Below, piece by piece: positions 1-6,730 of a stretch of DNA of 26,562 nucleotides (position 1 is the stretch's first letter; every line of letters starts with the position of its first letter). The DNA is from Candidatus Neomicrothrix sp. UBA7884 (GTDB taxonomy: Bacteria > Actinomycetota > Acidimicrobiia > Acidimicrobiales > MedAcidi-G1), in contig DLRQ01000052.1 in assembly GCA_002501135.1 (NCBI GenBank), positions 1 through 26,562 of the forward strand, written 5' to 3'. The position numbers and the translations under genes are program-made. The notes under the pieces are model-generated. The model was not told the origin of the DNA, did not search any database, and saw nothing but the letters and a program-made list of their open reading frames with translations.

Positions 1-84
1 TCAATCCCGGAAGAAGGAGACCCTGACGAGGCCCTGACCACACAGAGGGCCGGCCCTATAAGGACCGACCCAACCTGTGTCCAG

Positions 85-160
85 TGGCTCCGGGGGTGGG
101 GCTCGAACCCACGACCTGCGGATTAACAGTCCGACGCTCTGCCAGCTGAGCTACCCCGGA
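85..160 (-). tRNA. tRNA-Asn (anticodon GTT)
   Basis: The reverse complement folds as a 76-nt cloverleaf. The 7-bp acceptor stem pairs TCCGGGG with CCCCGGA, followed by discriminator G and an encoded CCA. The D arm reads GCTCAGCTGGCAGAGC. The anticodon loop carries GTT at tRNA positions 34-36 (plus-strand 125-127), and the T arm has GTTCGAACC. A TATCCT box lies on the same strand 11 nt upstream (172-177), which fits a -10 element with a short leader for RNase P to remove. Confidence 0.97.
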
Positions 161-171
161 TAGCGAGAGGC

Positions 172-177
172 AGGATA
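172..177 (-). promoter_or_regulatory. Candidate -10 box of tRNA-Asn
   Basis: TATCCT on the minus strand matches TANNNT and ends 11 nt before the mature tRNA 5' end. No convincing -35 was seen. Confidence 0.4.
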
Positions 178-217
178 CCAGCGGGCCCGTCCGCCCAACG
201 GCCCCAATGGCAATGGC

Positions 218-1468
218 TCAGTTGCCCTCCAGGTAGTCGCGCAGCTTCGAGGAGCGCAACGGATGCCTCAGCTTGGCCATGGTGCGTGCCTCGATCTGGC
301 GCACCCTCTCCCGCGTAACGCCGAAGTGCCTGCCAACGTACTCAAGGGTCTGTGGCTGGCTGTCGTCAAGCCCGAACCTCATCCTGACAACCTCCTTTTC
401 GCGGTCGTCAAGCTCGTCGAGAGCCTCAAGGACAGCGTCGCCCAGCATCAGCCTGGTTGCCGCATCGGCTGGCATCTCCGCATCCAGGTCGGGCAGGAGG
501 TCGGCGAGGCTTGAATCGTGCTCCTCGCCGAGAGGCGAGTCCAGCGAGAGGGGATTGTCCTGGTCGCGTGCAAGCTTCAACAACTCCTCCACCTTGTCGT
601 CGGTGACGACAGCCCGTTCTGCCATCTCCACGGTGGTGGGTTGTCTCTCAAGTTCCTGAGACAGGTCCCTCTGGGCCCGGAGGACACGGTTCATGGCGTC
701 GACCATGTGGACCGGAATGCGGATGGTCCTGGACTGGTCGGCGATCGCACGTGTAATCGCCTGACGGATCCACCACGTGGCGTAGGTGGAGAACTTGAAA
801 CCCTTGTTGGCATCGAACTTCTCGACGGCACGCATCAGGCCCAGGTTCCCCTCCTGGAACAGGTCCAGCAACGGCAGGCCCCTGCCCTTGTACCTCTTTG
901 CGACGGACACGACGAGGCGCAGGTTCGCCCGTGTAAGCCTGTCGCGGGCAATCTCGCCGTTTCGTTGCCGGCGCCGCAGTCGCACAAGTTCCAGGCGTTC
1001 GAGGCTCTTGAGTTTGCCCGAGACGGCGAGGTCGGCCATATTCACCTCGGCCTCGGCTCCATCCAGGATGGCCGCAGCCAGACTGACCTCATCGGCAGCG
1101 GTGAGGAGGGCCACCTTGCCGATTTCCCGCAGGTAAATGCGGGTGGAGTCACCACCAGTTCCCTCCACAGCAGGACCTCCGCTGACCTGGCGGCCCCTGA
1201 GCGACGGAAGGCTGGCCCGGCTGAGACGCACTACCTCGGCGTCGCTGTCGTCTTCGACAATGACTGTCTCGTCGAACTCGATTCCCTCAGCCTCGAGAGC
1301 ACTCCTGATGCCGAGGATCAGGTCAGGTGTCAGTTCGGCGTCGCGGACAACATCGATGATCTCATCGAGGCTCAGGCTGCCCTTGGCCCTGCCATGACGG
1401 AGCAGGCGGGCGAACTCGAACTCTGATACCCCCGTCCACCTCTGTGGCGTGGGGGCGGCCTCAGGCAT
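218..1468 (-). CDS. rpoD: RNA polymerase primary-type sigma factor (sigma-70, RpoD/SigA)
   Basis: This 416-aa sigma-70 factor directs RNA polymerase to promoters. Residues about 15-70 resemble region 1.1. Region 1.2 begins at DSTRIYLREIGK (about 107). Region 2 covers about 178-255, including NLRLVVSVAKRY, the LFQEGNLGLMRAVEKFD core-binding helix, and the FSTYATWWIRQAI segment that reads the -10. Region 4.2 near the C-terminus has the GVTRERVRQIE helix-turn-helix. The full set of regions and the position just downstream of dnaG favour a housekeeping or very close paralogous sigma. The ATG overlaps the end of dnaG by 8 nt, and a strong GGGAGG/GGAGG ribosome-binding site lies just upstream, so the two genes are probably co-transcribed and translationally coupled. 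A group 2 sigma cannot be excluded from this window alone. Confidence 0.95.
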   Translation of the reverse strand: MPEAAPTPQRWTGVSEFEFARLLRHGRAKGSLSLDEIIDVVRDAELTPDLILGIRSALEAEGIEFDETVIVEDDSDAEVVRLSRASLPSLRGRQVSGGPAVEGTGGDSTRIYLREIGKVALLTAADEVSLAAAILDGAEAEVNMADLAVSGKLKSLERLELVRLRRRQRNGEIARDRLTRANLRLVVSVAKRYKGRGLPLLDLFQEGNLGLMRAVEKFDANKGFKFSTYATWWIRQAITRAIADQSRTIRIPVHMVDAMNRVLRAQRDLSQELERQPTTVEMAERAVVTDDKVEELLKLARDQDNPLSLDSPLGEEHDSSLADLLPDLDAEMPADAATRLMLGDAVLEALDELDDREKEVVRMRFGLDDSQPQTLEYVGRHFGVTRERVRQIEARTMAKLRHPLRSSKLRDYLEGN

Positions 1469-3281
1469 CGGACCTCCCCTCCCGATAGTCGATCAGCCAC
1501 CGTAGCAACGGTTCAAGGTCGGCGATGTCGCGGCCCGGCTCACGCAGTTCCATCATCTCGGTTCTGAGATAGGAGATGGCCGGCTGGTAGGTGGCGAGGT
1601 CTCCGTCGCGGCGTGACACAGCCTCCAACTCGACTGCCATGCGGCCCGCCGCCAGAGAAAGGAGCCTGCTCAGGACCCCGACCGCTTCGTCATCTCCCGC
1701 GTCCTCAACAGCAAGGCGCCCCAGCAGAGCGGCTGGTGTTCCACCATCCTGTTCGGCGTTCAGGGCAGACACGGCGGCATGGATACCACCATGGATGCTC
1801 AAAGAGCGGTAGACGGCCCGCGATGTCGGGTCATCGAACAACACATCGGACAGGTGTCCGGCGATCTCGTCTGGCCGGTGGGCCAGCAGTCGAAGAGCCT
1901 GGGTCTCAGGGGTCAGCCTGTCGACCTGTTGAGGCCGGGCCTGAGCGGCTGCCGTGGCGCCATGCCTGGATGTCTTCCCGGATCCTTCCCGGCCTGTCGA
2001 GGCCTTCCTGTCGAACATCCTCTGACGCAGATGCTCAACGTCGAGAAGGCAGCGGTCAGCGATACCCACCAGGTACTGGTCCCGTACCAGGGTGTTCGGG
2101 TGTTGCCCAACCAACGCAGCGGCCTCCTCAGCGGCGTGGGCCCGACCTTCGGCGGTATCCATGTCTCCCCTGCCGAGAACCCTGTCGATGCGGAACTCGA
2201 GAAACGGTCGCGCCTGCTCTACGGCCCGACGGAGCCCTTCGGGGTCGGTGCGAAAGAGGTCTCCGGGATCAGCATCGACTGGCAGTTCCGCAACGGCGAA
2301 CTGCAGGCCAAACTCCTCCTCCCACTCATAGACGCGCTCGGCAGCCGACTGTCCGGCTCCGTCAGCGTCAAAGGCCAGAACCACCCGAGGGGCGAACCGG
2401 GCCAGCTTGCGGGCGTGGTCGGGCGTCATCGCGGTGCCACAGGTGGCTACGGCCCGCTCCAGACCGGCAAGGTGAAATCCGATCACATCGGTGTAGCCCT
2501 CACAGACGACGATCTCGTCGCTTCGGCTGGCCTCCGTCTTGGCCCAGTTCAAACCGTAAAGGACCCGGCTCTTGGAGTAGGTCTCGGCTGCATCTGAGGT
2601 GTTCTTGTACTTGGGGTCCTCACCATCAGGCAACTTGCGGCCCCCAAACCCGACCGGGTTGTCCCGCTCGTCAAAGATCGGAAACATGATGCGGGCCCGA
2701 AAGGCGTCGTACTGTCCACCTCTTCTGTTGATTCCACCAAGTCCTGTCGCCTGCAGGTCGGCATCGGAGAGTTGCAGGTGTCCGGCCAGTTGAGACCAGT
2801 CGTCGGGGGCCCACCCGATTGAGAAGCGCCTGGCCACCTCACCGTCGAACCCCCGTGACTTCAGGTACTCGCGGGCCGACCTGGCGTCCGGGTCGTTGAG
2901 AAGGAGGTCGTGGTAGAAGGCCACTGCCTTTCCGATTGCCTCGATCAGGTGCTTTCTGCGACTGTGGGCCTTGCCCTCGTTTCGGTCCGTGTAGCGCAGC
3001 GTGATACCGGCACGGCCCGCCAGGTATTCGACCGCGCCGGCAAAGTCCAGGCTCTCCATTTCCCTGACGAAGTCGATGGAGTCGCCGCTTACCTGGCAGC
3101 CAAAGCAGTAGTAGACGCCCTTTTCCTGGTTGACCGAGAACGAGGGCGACTTCTCGCCATGGAACGGACACAGACCCATCCACTGGCGGCCGCTCTTCTT
3201 GAGTTGCGTGTGCTGGGTGATGAGGCGGACCATGTCGGTCTCTTCACGGACCCTGACCACGTCCTCATCCACGATGCCCAT
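1461..3281 (-). CDS. dnaG: DNA primase DnaG
   Basis: This 606-aa primase synthesises RNA primers at the replication fork. The N-terminal CHC2 zinc-binding domain shows C38, H41, C59 and C62 (CPFH ... YYCFGC). The central TOPRIM catalytic domain has EGYTDVIGFH, the ATCGTAMT segment and LAFDADGAG. The C-terminal third is the helicase-interacting region and is less conserved. Length is normal for the family. It is the first gene of a dnaG-rpoD pair, the conserved core of the macromolecular synthesis operon. A TAGGTT box ends 6 nt before the ATG, suggesting a leaderless mRNA. It is divergent from the aconitase gene. Confidence 0.97.
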   Translation of the reverse strand: MGIVDEDVVRVREETDMVRLITQHTQLKKSGRQWMGLCPFHGEKSPSFSVNQEKGVYYCFGCQVSGDSIDFVREMESLDFAGAVEYLAGRAGITLRYTDRNEGKAHSRRKHLIEAIGKAVAFYHDLLLNDPDARSAREYLKSRGFDGEVARRFSIGWAPDDWSQLAGHLQLSDADLQATGLGGINRRGGQYDAFRARIMFPIFDERDNPVGFGGRKLPDGEDPKYKNTSDAAETYSKSRVLYGLNWAKTEASRSDEIVVCEGYTDVIGFHLAGLERAVATCGTAMTPDHARKLARFAPRVVLAFDADGAGQSAAERVYEWEEEFGLQFAVAELPVDADPGDLFRTDPEGLRRAVEQARPFLEFRIDRVLGRGDMDTAEGRAHAAEEAAALVGQHPNTLVRDQYLVGIADRCLLDVEHLRQRMFDRKASTGREGSGKTSRHGATAAAQARPQQVDRLTPETQALRLLAHRPDEIAGHLSDVLFDDPTSRAVYRSLSIHGGIHAAVSALNAEQDGGTPAALLGRLAVEDAGDDEAVGVLSRLLSLAAGRMAVELEAVSRRDGDLATYQPAISYLRTEMMELREPGRDIADLEPLLRWLIDYREGRSDA

Positions 3282-3287
3282 TGCCGG

Positions 3288-3293
3288 AACCTA
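3288..3293 (-). promoter_or_regulatory. Candidate -10 box for leaderless dnaG
   Basis: TAGGTT on the minus strand, 6 nt before the dnaG ATG at 3281. This places the transcription start at or next to the start codon. No clear -35. Confidence 0.45.
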
Positions 3294-3399
3294 TCAGTGG
3301 CCCCGATCGGGAGACCGGGTGGGCCCGTTCGCCTCCCCACTAGCCTCCAGAGCAGGCAGGAAATCCACCTCCGCCCAACCAGAAGGATTCACGACAACC

Positions 3400-5697
3400 A
3401 TGGCCGTCTCCACCAGCACCCCGATCGAGTTGGTCAACCGTGTCTACTCGACCCTCGACGAGCGGGTAGGCATCGCCCGGAGGCGCCTGGGCAGGCCGGT
3501 GACGCTGGCCGAGAAGATTCTCGTGAACCACCTCGACGACCCTGAGGGCTCGGGCCTGGAGCGTGGCGGCTCATACGTTGACCTGAGGCCCGACCGTGTC
3601 GCCATGCAGGACGCAACTGCCCAGATGGCCTGGCTGCAGTTCATGACCGCCGGCCTCGACGAGGTCCAGGTTCCGACGACAACCCACTGTGACCACCTCA
3701 TCTCGGCCCGGCTCGAAGCCACTCAGGACCTGCTCGTGGCCGTCGACGACAACGCCGAGGTGTACGACTTCCTCGAATCGGCCTGTGCCCGCTACGGAGC
3801 CGGCTTCTGGAAGCCAGGGTCGGGAATCATCCACCAGGTGGTCCTTGAGCAGTACGCCTTCCCCGGCGGCATGATGATCGGCACCGACAGCCACACCCCC
3901 AACGCCGGCGGCCTCGGCATGGTCGCCATCGGCGTCGGAGGGGCCGATGCAGTCGACGTGATGACCGGCAACCCGTGGAACGTGAAGTGGCCCAAGCTGA
4001 TCGGCATCCACCTGACTGGCGAGCTGAGCGGTTGGTCTGCGCCCAAGGACATCATCTTGAAGGTTGCCGACATCCTGACCGTCAAGGGCGGCACAGGTGC
4101 AATTGTTGAATACTTCGGCTCCGGTGCCCGCAGCCTCTCAGCCACCGGCAAGGCCACCATCTGCAACATGGGTGCCGAGATCGGTGCCACCACCTCACTG
4201 TTCGCCTACGACGATTCCATCGGCCGCTACCTCAAGGCGACCGGCCGCGAGGCCCTCGCCGATGCCGCCAACGCAGTGGCTGAACACCTCAGGGCCGACG
4301 ACGAGGTCGAGGCAGACCCGGAGGCCTGTTTCGACCAGGTCATCCACATCGACCTCTCAGAGCTGTCACCACATATCAACGGCCCACATACACCGGATCT
4401 CTCCAGGCCTGTAGCCGACCTGGGCGCAGAGGCCACCGCCAACGGCTGGCCGCTCGAGGTCAGCGCCGGCCTCATCGGCTCCTGCACCAACTCCAGTTAC
4501 GAGGACATCACGCGGGCCGCCGGCATCGCCCGCGACGCGCTCGCCAAGGGCCTCACAGCCAAGGCGCCGCTTCTCATCACCCCCGGCTCCGAGCAGGTCA
4601 GGGCCACGATCGAACGCGATGGCCTGCTTGATGACTTCAAGGCGCTCGGGGCAACGGTGCTGGCCAACGCGTGCGGTCCGTGCATAGGCCAGTGGGACCG
4701 TCAGGACCTTCCAGACGGGGTACCCAACTCAATCGTCACCAGTTACAACCGAAATTTCCCCAAGCGGAACGACGGTTACTCCACAACCCACGCCTTTGTC
4801 ACCTCACCGGAGACCGTCATTGCCCTCACCCTCGCCGGTCGGCTCGATTTTGATCCCACCAACGACACCCTCACGAACGACGCCGGTGAACAGGTCCGGC
4901 TCACGGTGGGTGTCGGCGAGGAACTGCCTACCGACGGGTTCGATCCCGGCCAACCGACCTTTGTGGCTCCCCCTGATGATGGGAGCAGCGTCGAGGTATC
5001 TGTCTCCCCCGACAGCGACCGCCTCCAGGTTCTCTCCCCGTTCCCAGCCTGGGACTGCGAGGACTTCACCGGTCTGGCGGTGCTGGTAAAGGCACAGGGC
5101 AAGTGCACCACCGACCACATCTCCATGGCCGGCCCCTGGCTGCGCTACCGCGGGCACCTCGAGAACATCTCAGGCAACCTGTACATGGGAGCCGTCAACG
5201 CATTCACCGACGAGGTCGGCACCGGCCTCGACCTCACCGACGGCGAGACCCGCACCTTCCCCGAGATTGCAAGGCGCTACCACGAGGCTGGCATTCCATG
5301 GGTTGCCGTCGGCGACGAGAACATGGGTGAGGGTTCATCGCGTGAGCACGCCGCCATGGAACCCCGCTTCAGGGGAGCGCTGGCGGTCATGGCACGCTCC
5401 TTTGCACGCATCCACGAGACCAACCTCAAGAAGCAGGGTGTGCTGGCTCTCACGTTCACTGACGCAGCCGACTACGACCTGATCGGCGAACACGACCGTA
5501 TCTCCATTACCGGCCTCGCCGAACTGGCTCCGGGTTCTCCAGTCAACGTTGTCATCTCGCATCACGACGGCACCAACACCCACATCGCCACCAATCACAC
5601 GATGTCGGTCGACCAGATCGAGTGGTTCAGGGCCGGAAGTGCCCTCAACCTGATCAGGCATCAGGCGCGACACCCGGGAGAAACCGGTTCCGCCTAG
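3400..5697 (+). CDS. Aconitate hydratase, mitochondrial-type
   Basis: This 765-aa TCA-cycle enzyme interconverts citrate and isocitrate. The [4Fe-4S] ligands are C362 (GSCTNSSYED), C425 and C428 (NACGPCIGQW). SHTPNAGGLGM and the C-terminal swivel-domain CTTDHISMAGPWLRYRGHL and GEGSSREHAA segments are intact. The SSYED and GPCIGQWDR wording is that of the mitochondrial-type subgroup rather than the about 900-residue AcnA or AcnB forms usual in bacteria. The reading frame is open upstream to 3130, but the ATG at 3400 is chosen because family-like sequence begins there and AGAAGGA lies 12 nt upstream. A possible -10 (TAGCCT) is at 3341-3346. It ends in CTAG, which also supplies the stop of the converging 67-aa gene. 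Confidence 0.94.
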   Translation: MAVSTSTPIELVNRVYSTLDERVGIARRRLGRPVTLAEKILVNHLDDPEGSGLERGGSYVDLRPDRVAMQDATAQMAWLQFMTAGLDEVQVPTTTHCDHLISARLEATQDLLVAVDDNAEVYDFLESACARYGAGFWKPGSGIIHQVVLEQYAFPGGMMIGTDSHTPNAGGLGMVAIGVGGADAVDVMTGNPWNVKWPKLIGIHLTGELSGWSAPKDIILKVADILTVKGGTGAIVEYFGSGARSLSATGKATICNMGAEIGATTSLFAYDDSIGRYLKATGREALADAANAVAEHLRADDEVEADPEACFDQVIHIDLSELSPHINGPHTPDLSRPVADLGAEATANGWPLEVSAGLIGSCTNSSYEDITRAAGIARDALAKGLTAKAPLLITPGSEQVRATIERDGLLDDFKALGATVLANACGPCIGQWDRQDLPDGVPNSIVTSYNRNFPKRNDGYSTTHAFVTSPETVIALTLAGRLDFDPTNDTLTNDAGEQVRLTVGVGEELPTDGFDPGQPTFVAPPDDGSSVEVSVSPDSDRLQVLSPFPAWDCEDFTGLAVLVKAQGKCTTDHISMAGPWLRYRGHLENISGNLYMGAVNAFTDEVGTGLDLTDGETRTFPEIARRYHEAGIPWVAVGDENMGEGSSREHAAMEPRFRGALAVMARSFARIHETNLKKQGVLALTFTDAADYDLIGEHDRISITGLAELAPGSPVNVVISHHDGTNTHIATNHTMSVDQIEWFRAGSALNLIRHQARHPGETGSA

Positions 5698-5897
5698 ACG
5701 CTCCTGAGGTGGTAGCCGCGGTTCCGGGCCTCGGCCAGGGTGTCAGGCCCGAAGCAGATGAAGGTCTCGGCCGACATCAACTCGTCGAGCACGACCGACA
5801 TGGCCTCCTCGTCGTCGACCTCATCCAGGTCATAGACCTGCTGGGTCCTCTTGTCGCCGAGGAAGCGGTTCTCAGAAAAGGCCGAAGGTCTGTCCAT
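5694..5897 (-). CDS. Small acidic hypothetical protein (67 aa)
   Basis: This 67-residue protein is not recognised as a named family. It is acidic in the middle (YDLDEVDDEEAMSVVLDEL), followed by AETFICFGPDTLAEARNRGYHLRSV, which could form a short helix-strand-helix unit. Support for a real gene is the ordinary composition, a TAGCCT box 8 nt before the ATG (5906-5911) that fits a leaderless start, and a tail-to-tail junction with aconitase in which the single tetranucleotide CTAG (5694-5697) gives a TAG stop on both strands. No function is proposed. Confidence 0.65.
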   Translation of the reverse strand: MDRPSAFSENRFLGDKRTQQVYDLDEVDDEEAMSVVLDELMSAETFICFGPDTLAEARNRGYHLRSV

Positions 5898-5905
5898 GGA
5901 TGCCG

Positions 5906-5911
5906 AGGCTA
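5906..5911 (-). promoter_or_regulatory. Candidate -10 box for the leaderless 67-aa gene
   Basis: TAGCCT on the minus strand, 8 nt before the ATG at 5897. It lies between the start codon and the tandem hairpins at 5916-5962. Confidence 0.4.
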
Positions 5912-5915
5912 GCGA

Positions 5916-5962
5916 CGTCCGGTGGCCCGGACGCGACGGAGGGCGTGCCGGAGCACGCCCTC
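5916..5962 (-). terminator. Tandem GC-rich hairpins, possible terminator
   Basis: Two perfect hairpins stand side by side. At 5916-5933 CGTCCGG pairs with CCGGACG around a 4-nt loop. At 5939-5962 GAGGGCGTG pairs with CACGCCCTC around a 6-nt loop. No U-run follows on either strand. They could end a minus-strand transcript coming from rnhA or the structured region before the 67-aa gene begins, or form part of that RNA. Confidence 0.4.
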
Positions 5963-6238
5963 ACGCCATAGACATTGATTCTGGATTTCCCGGATCCGAC
6001 CATTCGCGTCGACGGGGACCAGTGTCGACAATCGGTGTCCGGGGGTGGTCGGCAAGTATTCGCCGGGTGGTCCAGCGCCGCCTAGCGGCCGCCCACCTCC
6101 GAAGTCCCACAAGATCTGCTGCTGATCTGGACCACCTCCCTTCTTCGGTGAGCAGACCTTACGCCCTCCAGAAGCACCCGTGCACGCACCCACCGGCTGA
6201 GCAGTGCCGTATCTATCCGTGCAGGTCCATCTGGAGGG
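5963..6238 (-). ncRNA. Gene-free structured region; candidate RNA of unknown class
   Basis: This stretch (gene-free from 5898 to 6212) holds several perfect inverted repeats. Positions 6066-6075 pair with 6127-6136 (GGTGGTCCAG/CTGGACCACC). Positions 6077-6081 pair with 6085-6089 around a CTA loop. Positions 6112-6116 pair with 6124-6128 (AGATC/GATCT). Positions 6164-6172 pair with 6230-6238 (CCCTCCAGA/TCTGGAGGG), enclosing 6181-6186 with 6218-6223; this last pair reaches into the 3' end of rnhA. On the minus strand a Shine-Dalgarno-like GAAGGGAGG sits in one arm, followed by an open frame of 17 codons (GTG 6135 to TAG 6082) whose stop lies in the CTA loop. The RNase P, SRP, tmRNA and common riboswitch signatures I know were not found. 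Strand and transcription are inferred, not shown. Confidence 0.35.
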
Positions 6239-6656
6239 TTCCGGCCTCTACAGCCAGGCGGTCGGCCTCATCGTTCCACCTGTCATCTGAGTGGCCCTTC
6301 ACCCACTCGAACGTCACGTCACCACGCTCGCGGTAGAGAGCAATGAGAGGTTCCCAGATGTCACGGTTGGCCACATCCTTGCGCTGGCTGTTCTTCCAGC
6401 CCCGGCGTAGCCAGCCTTCCCACCAACGGTCCCTGAAGCAGTGGACGACATAGGTCGAGTCGCTGACGACGTGCAGCGGACCGTCAAAGGCCTTCATCGC
6501 CTCAAGCGTCGCCCGCAGTTCCATCCGCTGGTTCGTGGTCGCCGGGTCGAAGCCCGCCGCATACGGGCCATCGGGAACCACCCAGGCCCATCCGCCTGGC
6601 CCCGGGTTCCCCGAACAGGAACCATCGGTGTAGACCGTCGTCGTCTGATCAGACAT
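6213..6656 (-). CDS. rnhA: Ribonuclease HI
   Basis: This 147-aa enzyme cleaves the RNA strand of RNA-DNA hybrids. The RNase H fold begins at once with VYTDGSCSGNPGPGGWAW. The acidic catalytic set is D11, E46 (RMELRA), D66 (SDSTYV) and D132 (ADRLA), with the GHSDD loop histidine at 122. Length fits the bacterial family of about 150. The frame is open to an upstream start at 6722, but the ATG at 6656 is preferred: it starts just before the fold and has TAGGGT 8 nt upstream (6665-6670), consistent with a leaderless transcript. It is divergent from aceE. Confidence 0.93.
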   Translation of the reverse strand: MSDQTTTVYTDGSCSGNPGPGGWAWVVPDGPYAAGFDPATTNQRMELRATLEAMKAFDGPLHVVSDSTYVVHCFRDRWWEGWLRRGWKNSQRKDVANRDIWEPLIALYRERGDVTFEWVKGHSDDRWNDEADRLAVEAGTLQMDLHG

Positions 6657-6664
6657 CGGCGGCG

Positions 6665-6670
6665 ACCCTA
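6665..6670 (-). promoter_or_regulatory. Candidate -10 box for leaderless rnhA
   Basis: TAGGGT on the minus strand, 8 nt before the ATG at 6656. It supports the shorter rnhA start. No clear -35. Confidence 0.42.
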
Positions 6671-6730
6671 ACCGGGCTGCTACCACCATCCGTTGACCTG
6701 TTCGTGGTGCGGGTGAGGGCAAGTGCTGGC

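Noticed and set aside
46..57. Palindrome AGGGCCGGCCCT downstream of tRNA-Asn, as terminator
   Set aside because: Only 12 bp with no loop and no T-run on the minus strand; common by chance in GC-rich DNA. Nothing else is supported in 1-84.
518..1426. 302-aa plus-strand ORF opposite rpoD
   Set aside because: Shadow of the sigma factor on the other strand; no family features.
1613..2689. 358-aa plus-strand ORF opposite dnaG
   Set aside because: Arginine/proline-rich shadow frame of primase.
3130..3399. 90-residue N-terminal extension of aconitase
   Set aside because: Lies antisense to the dnaG start and over the divergent promoter, has no family similarity, and a good ribosome-binding site precedes ATG 3400.
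5909..6193. 94-aa minus-strand ORF as a protein gene
   Set aside because: Low-complexity, proline/glycine-rich product with no recognisable fold. It runs through both arms of the inverted repeats, so it is better explained as chance openness in GC-rich DNA.
5963..6212. RNase P RNA, SRP RNA, tmRNA or a common riboswitch
   Set aside because: The conserved cores I know (such as GAGGAAAGUCC of RNase P, the SRP GGAAG tetraloop region, a tmRNA alanine acceptor end) were not found on either strand.
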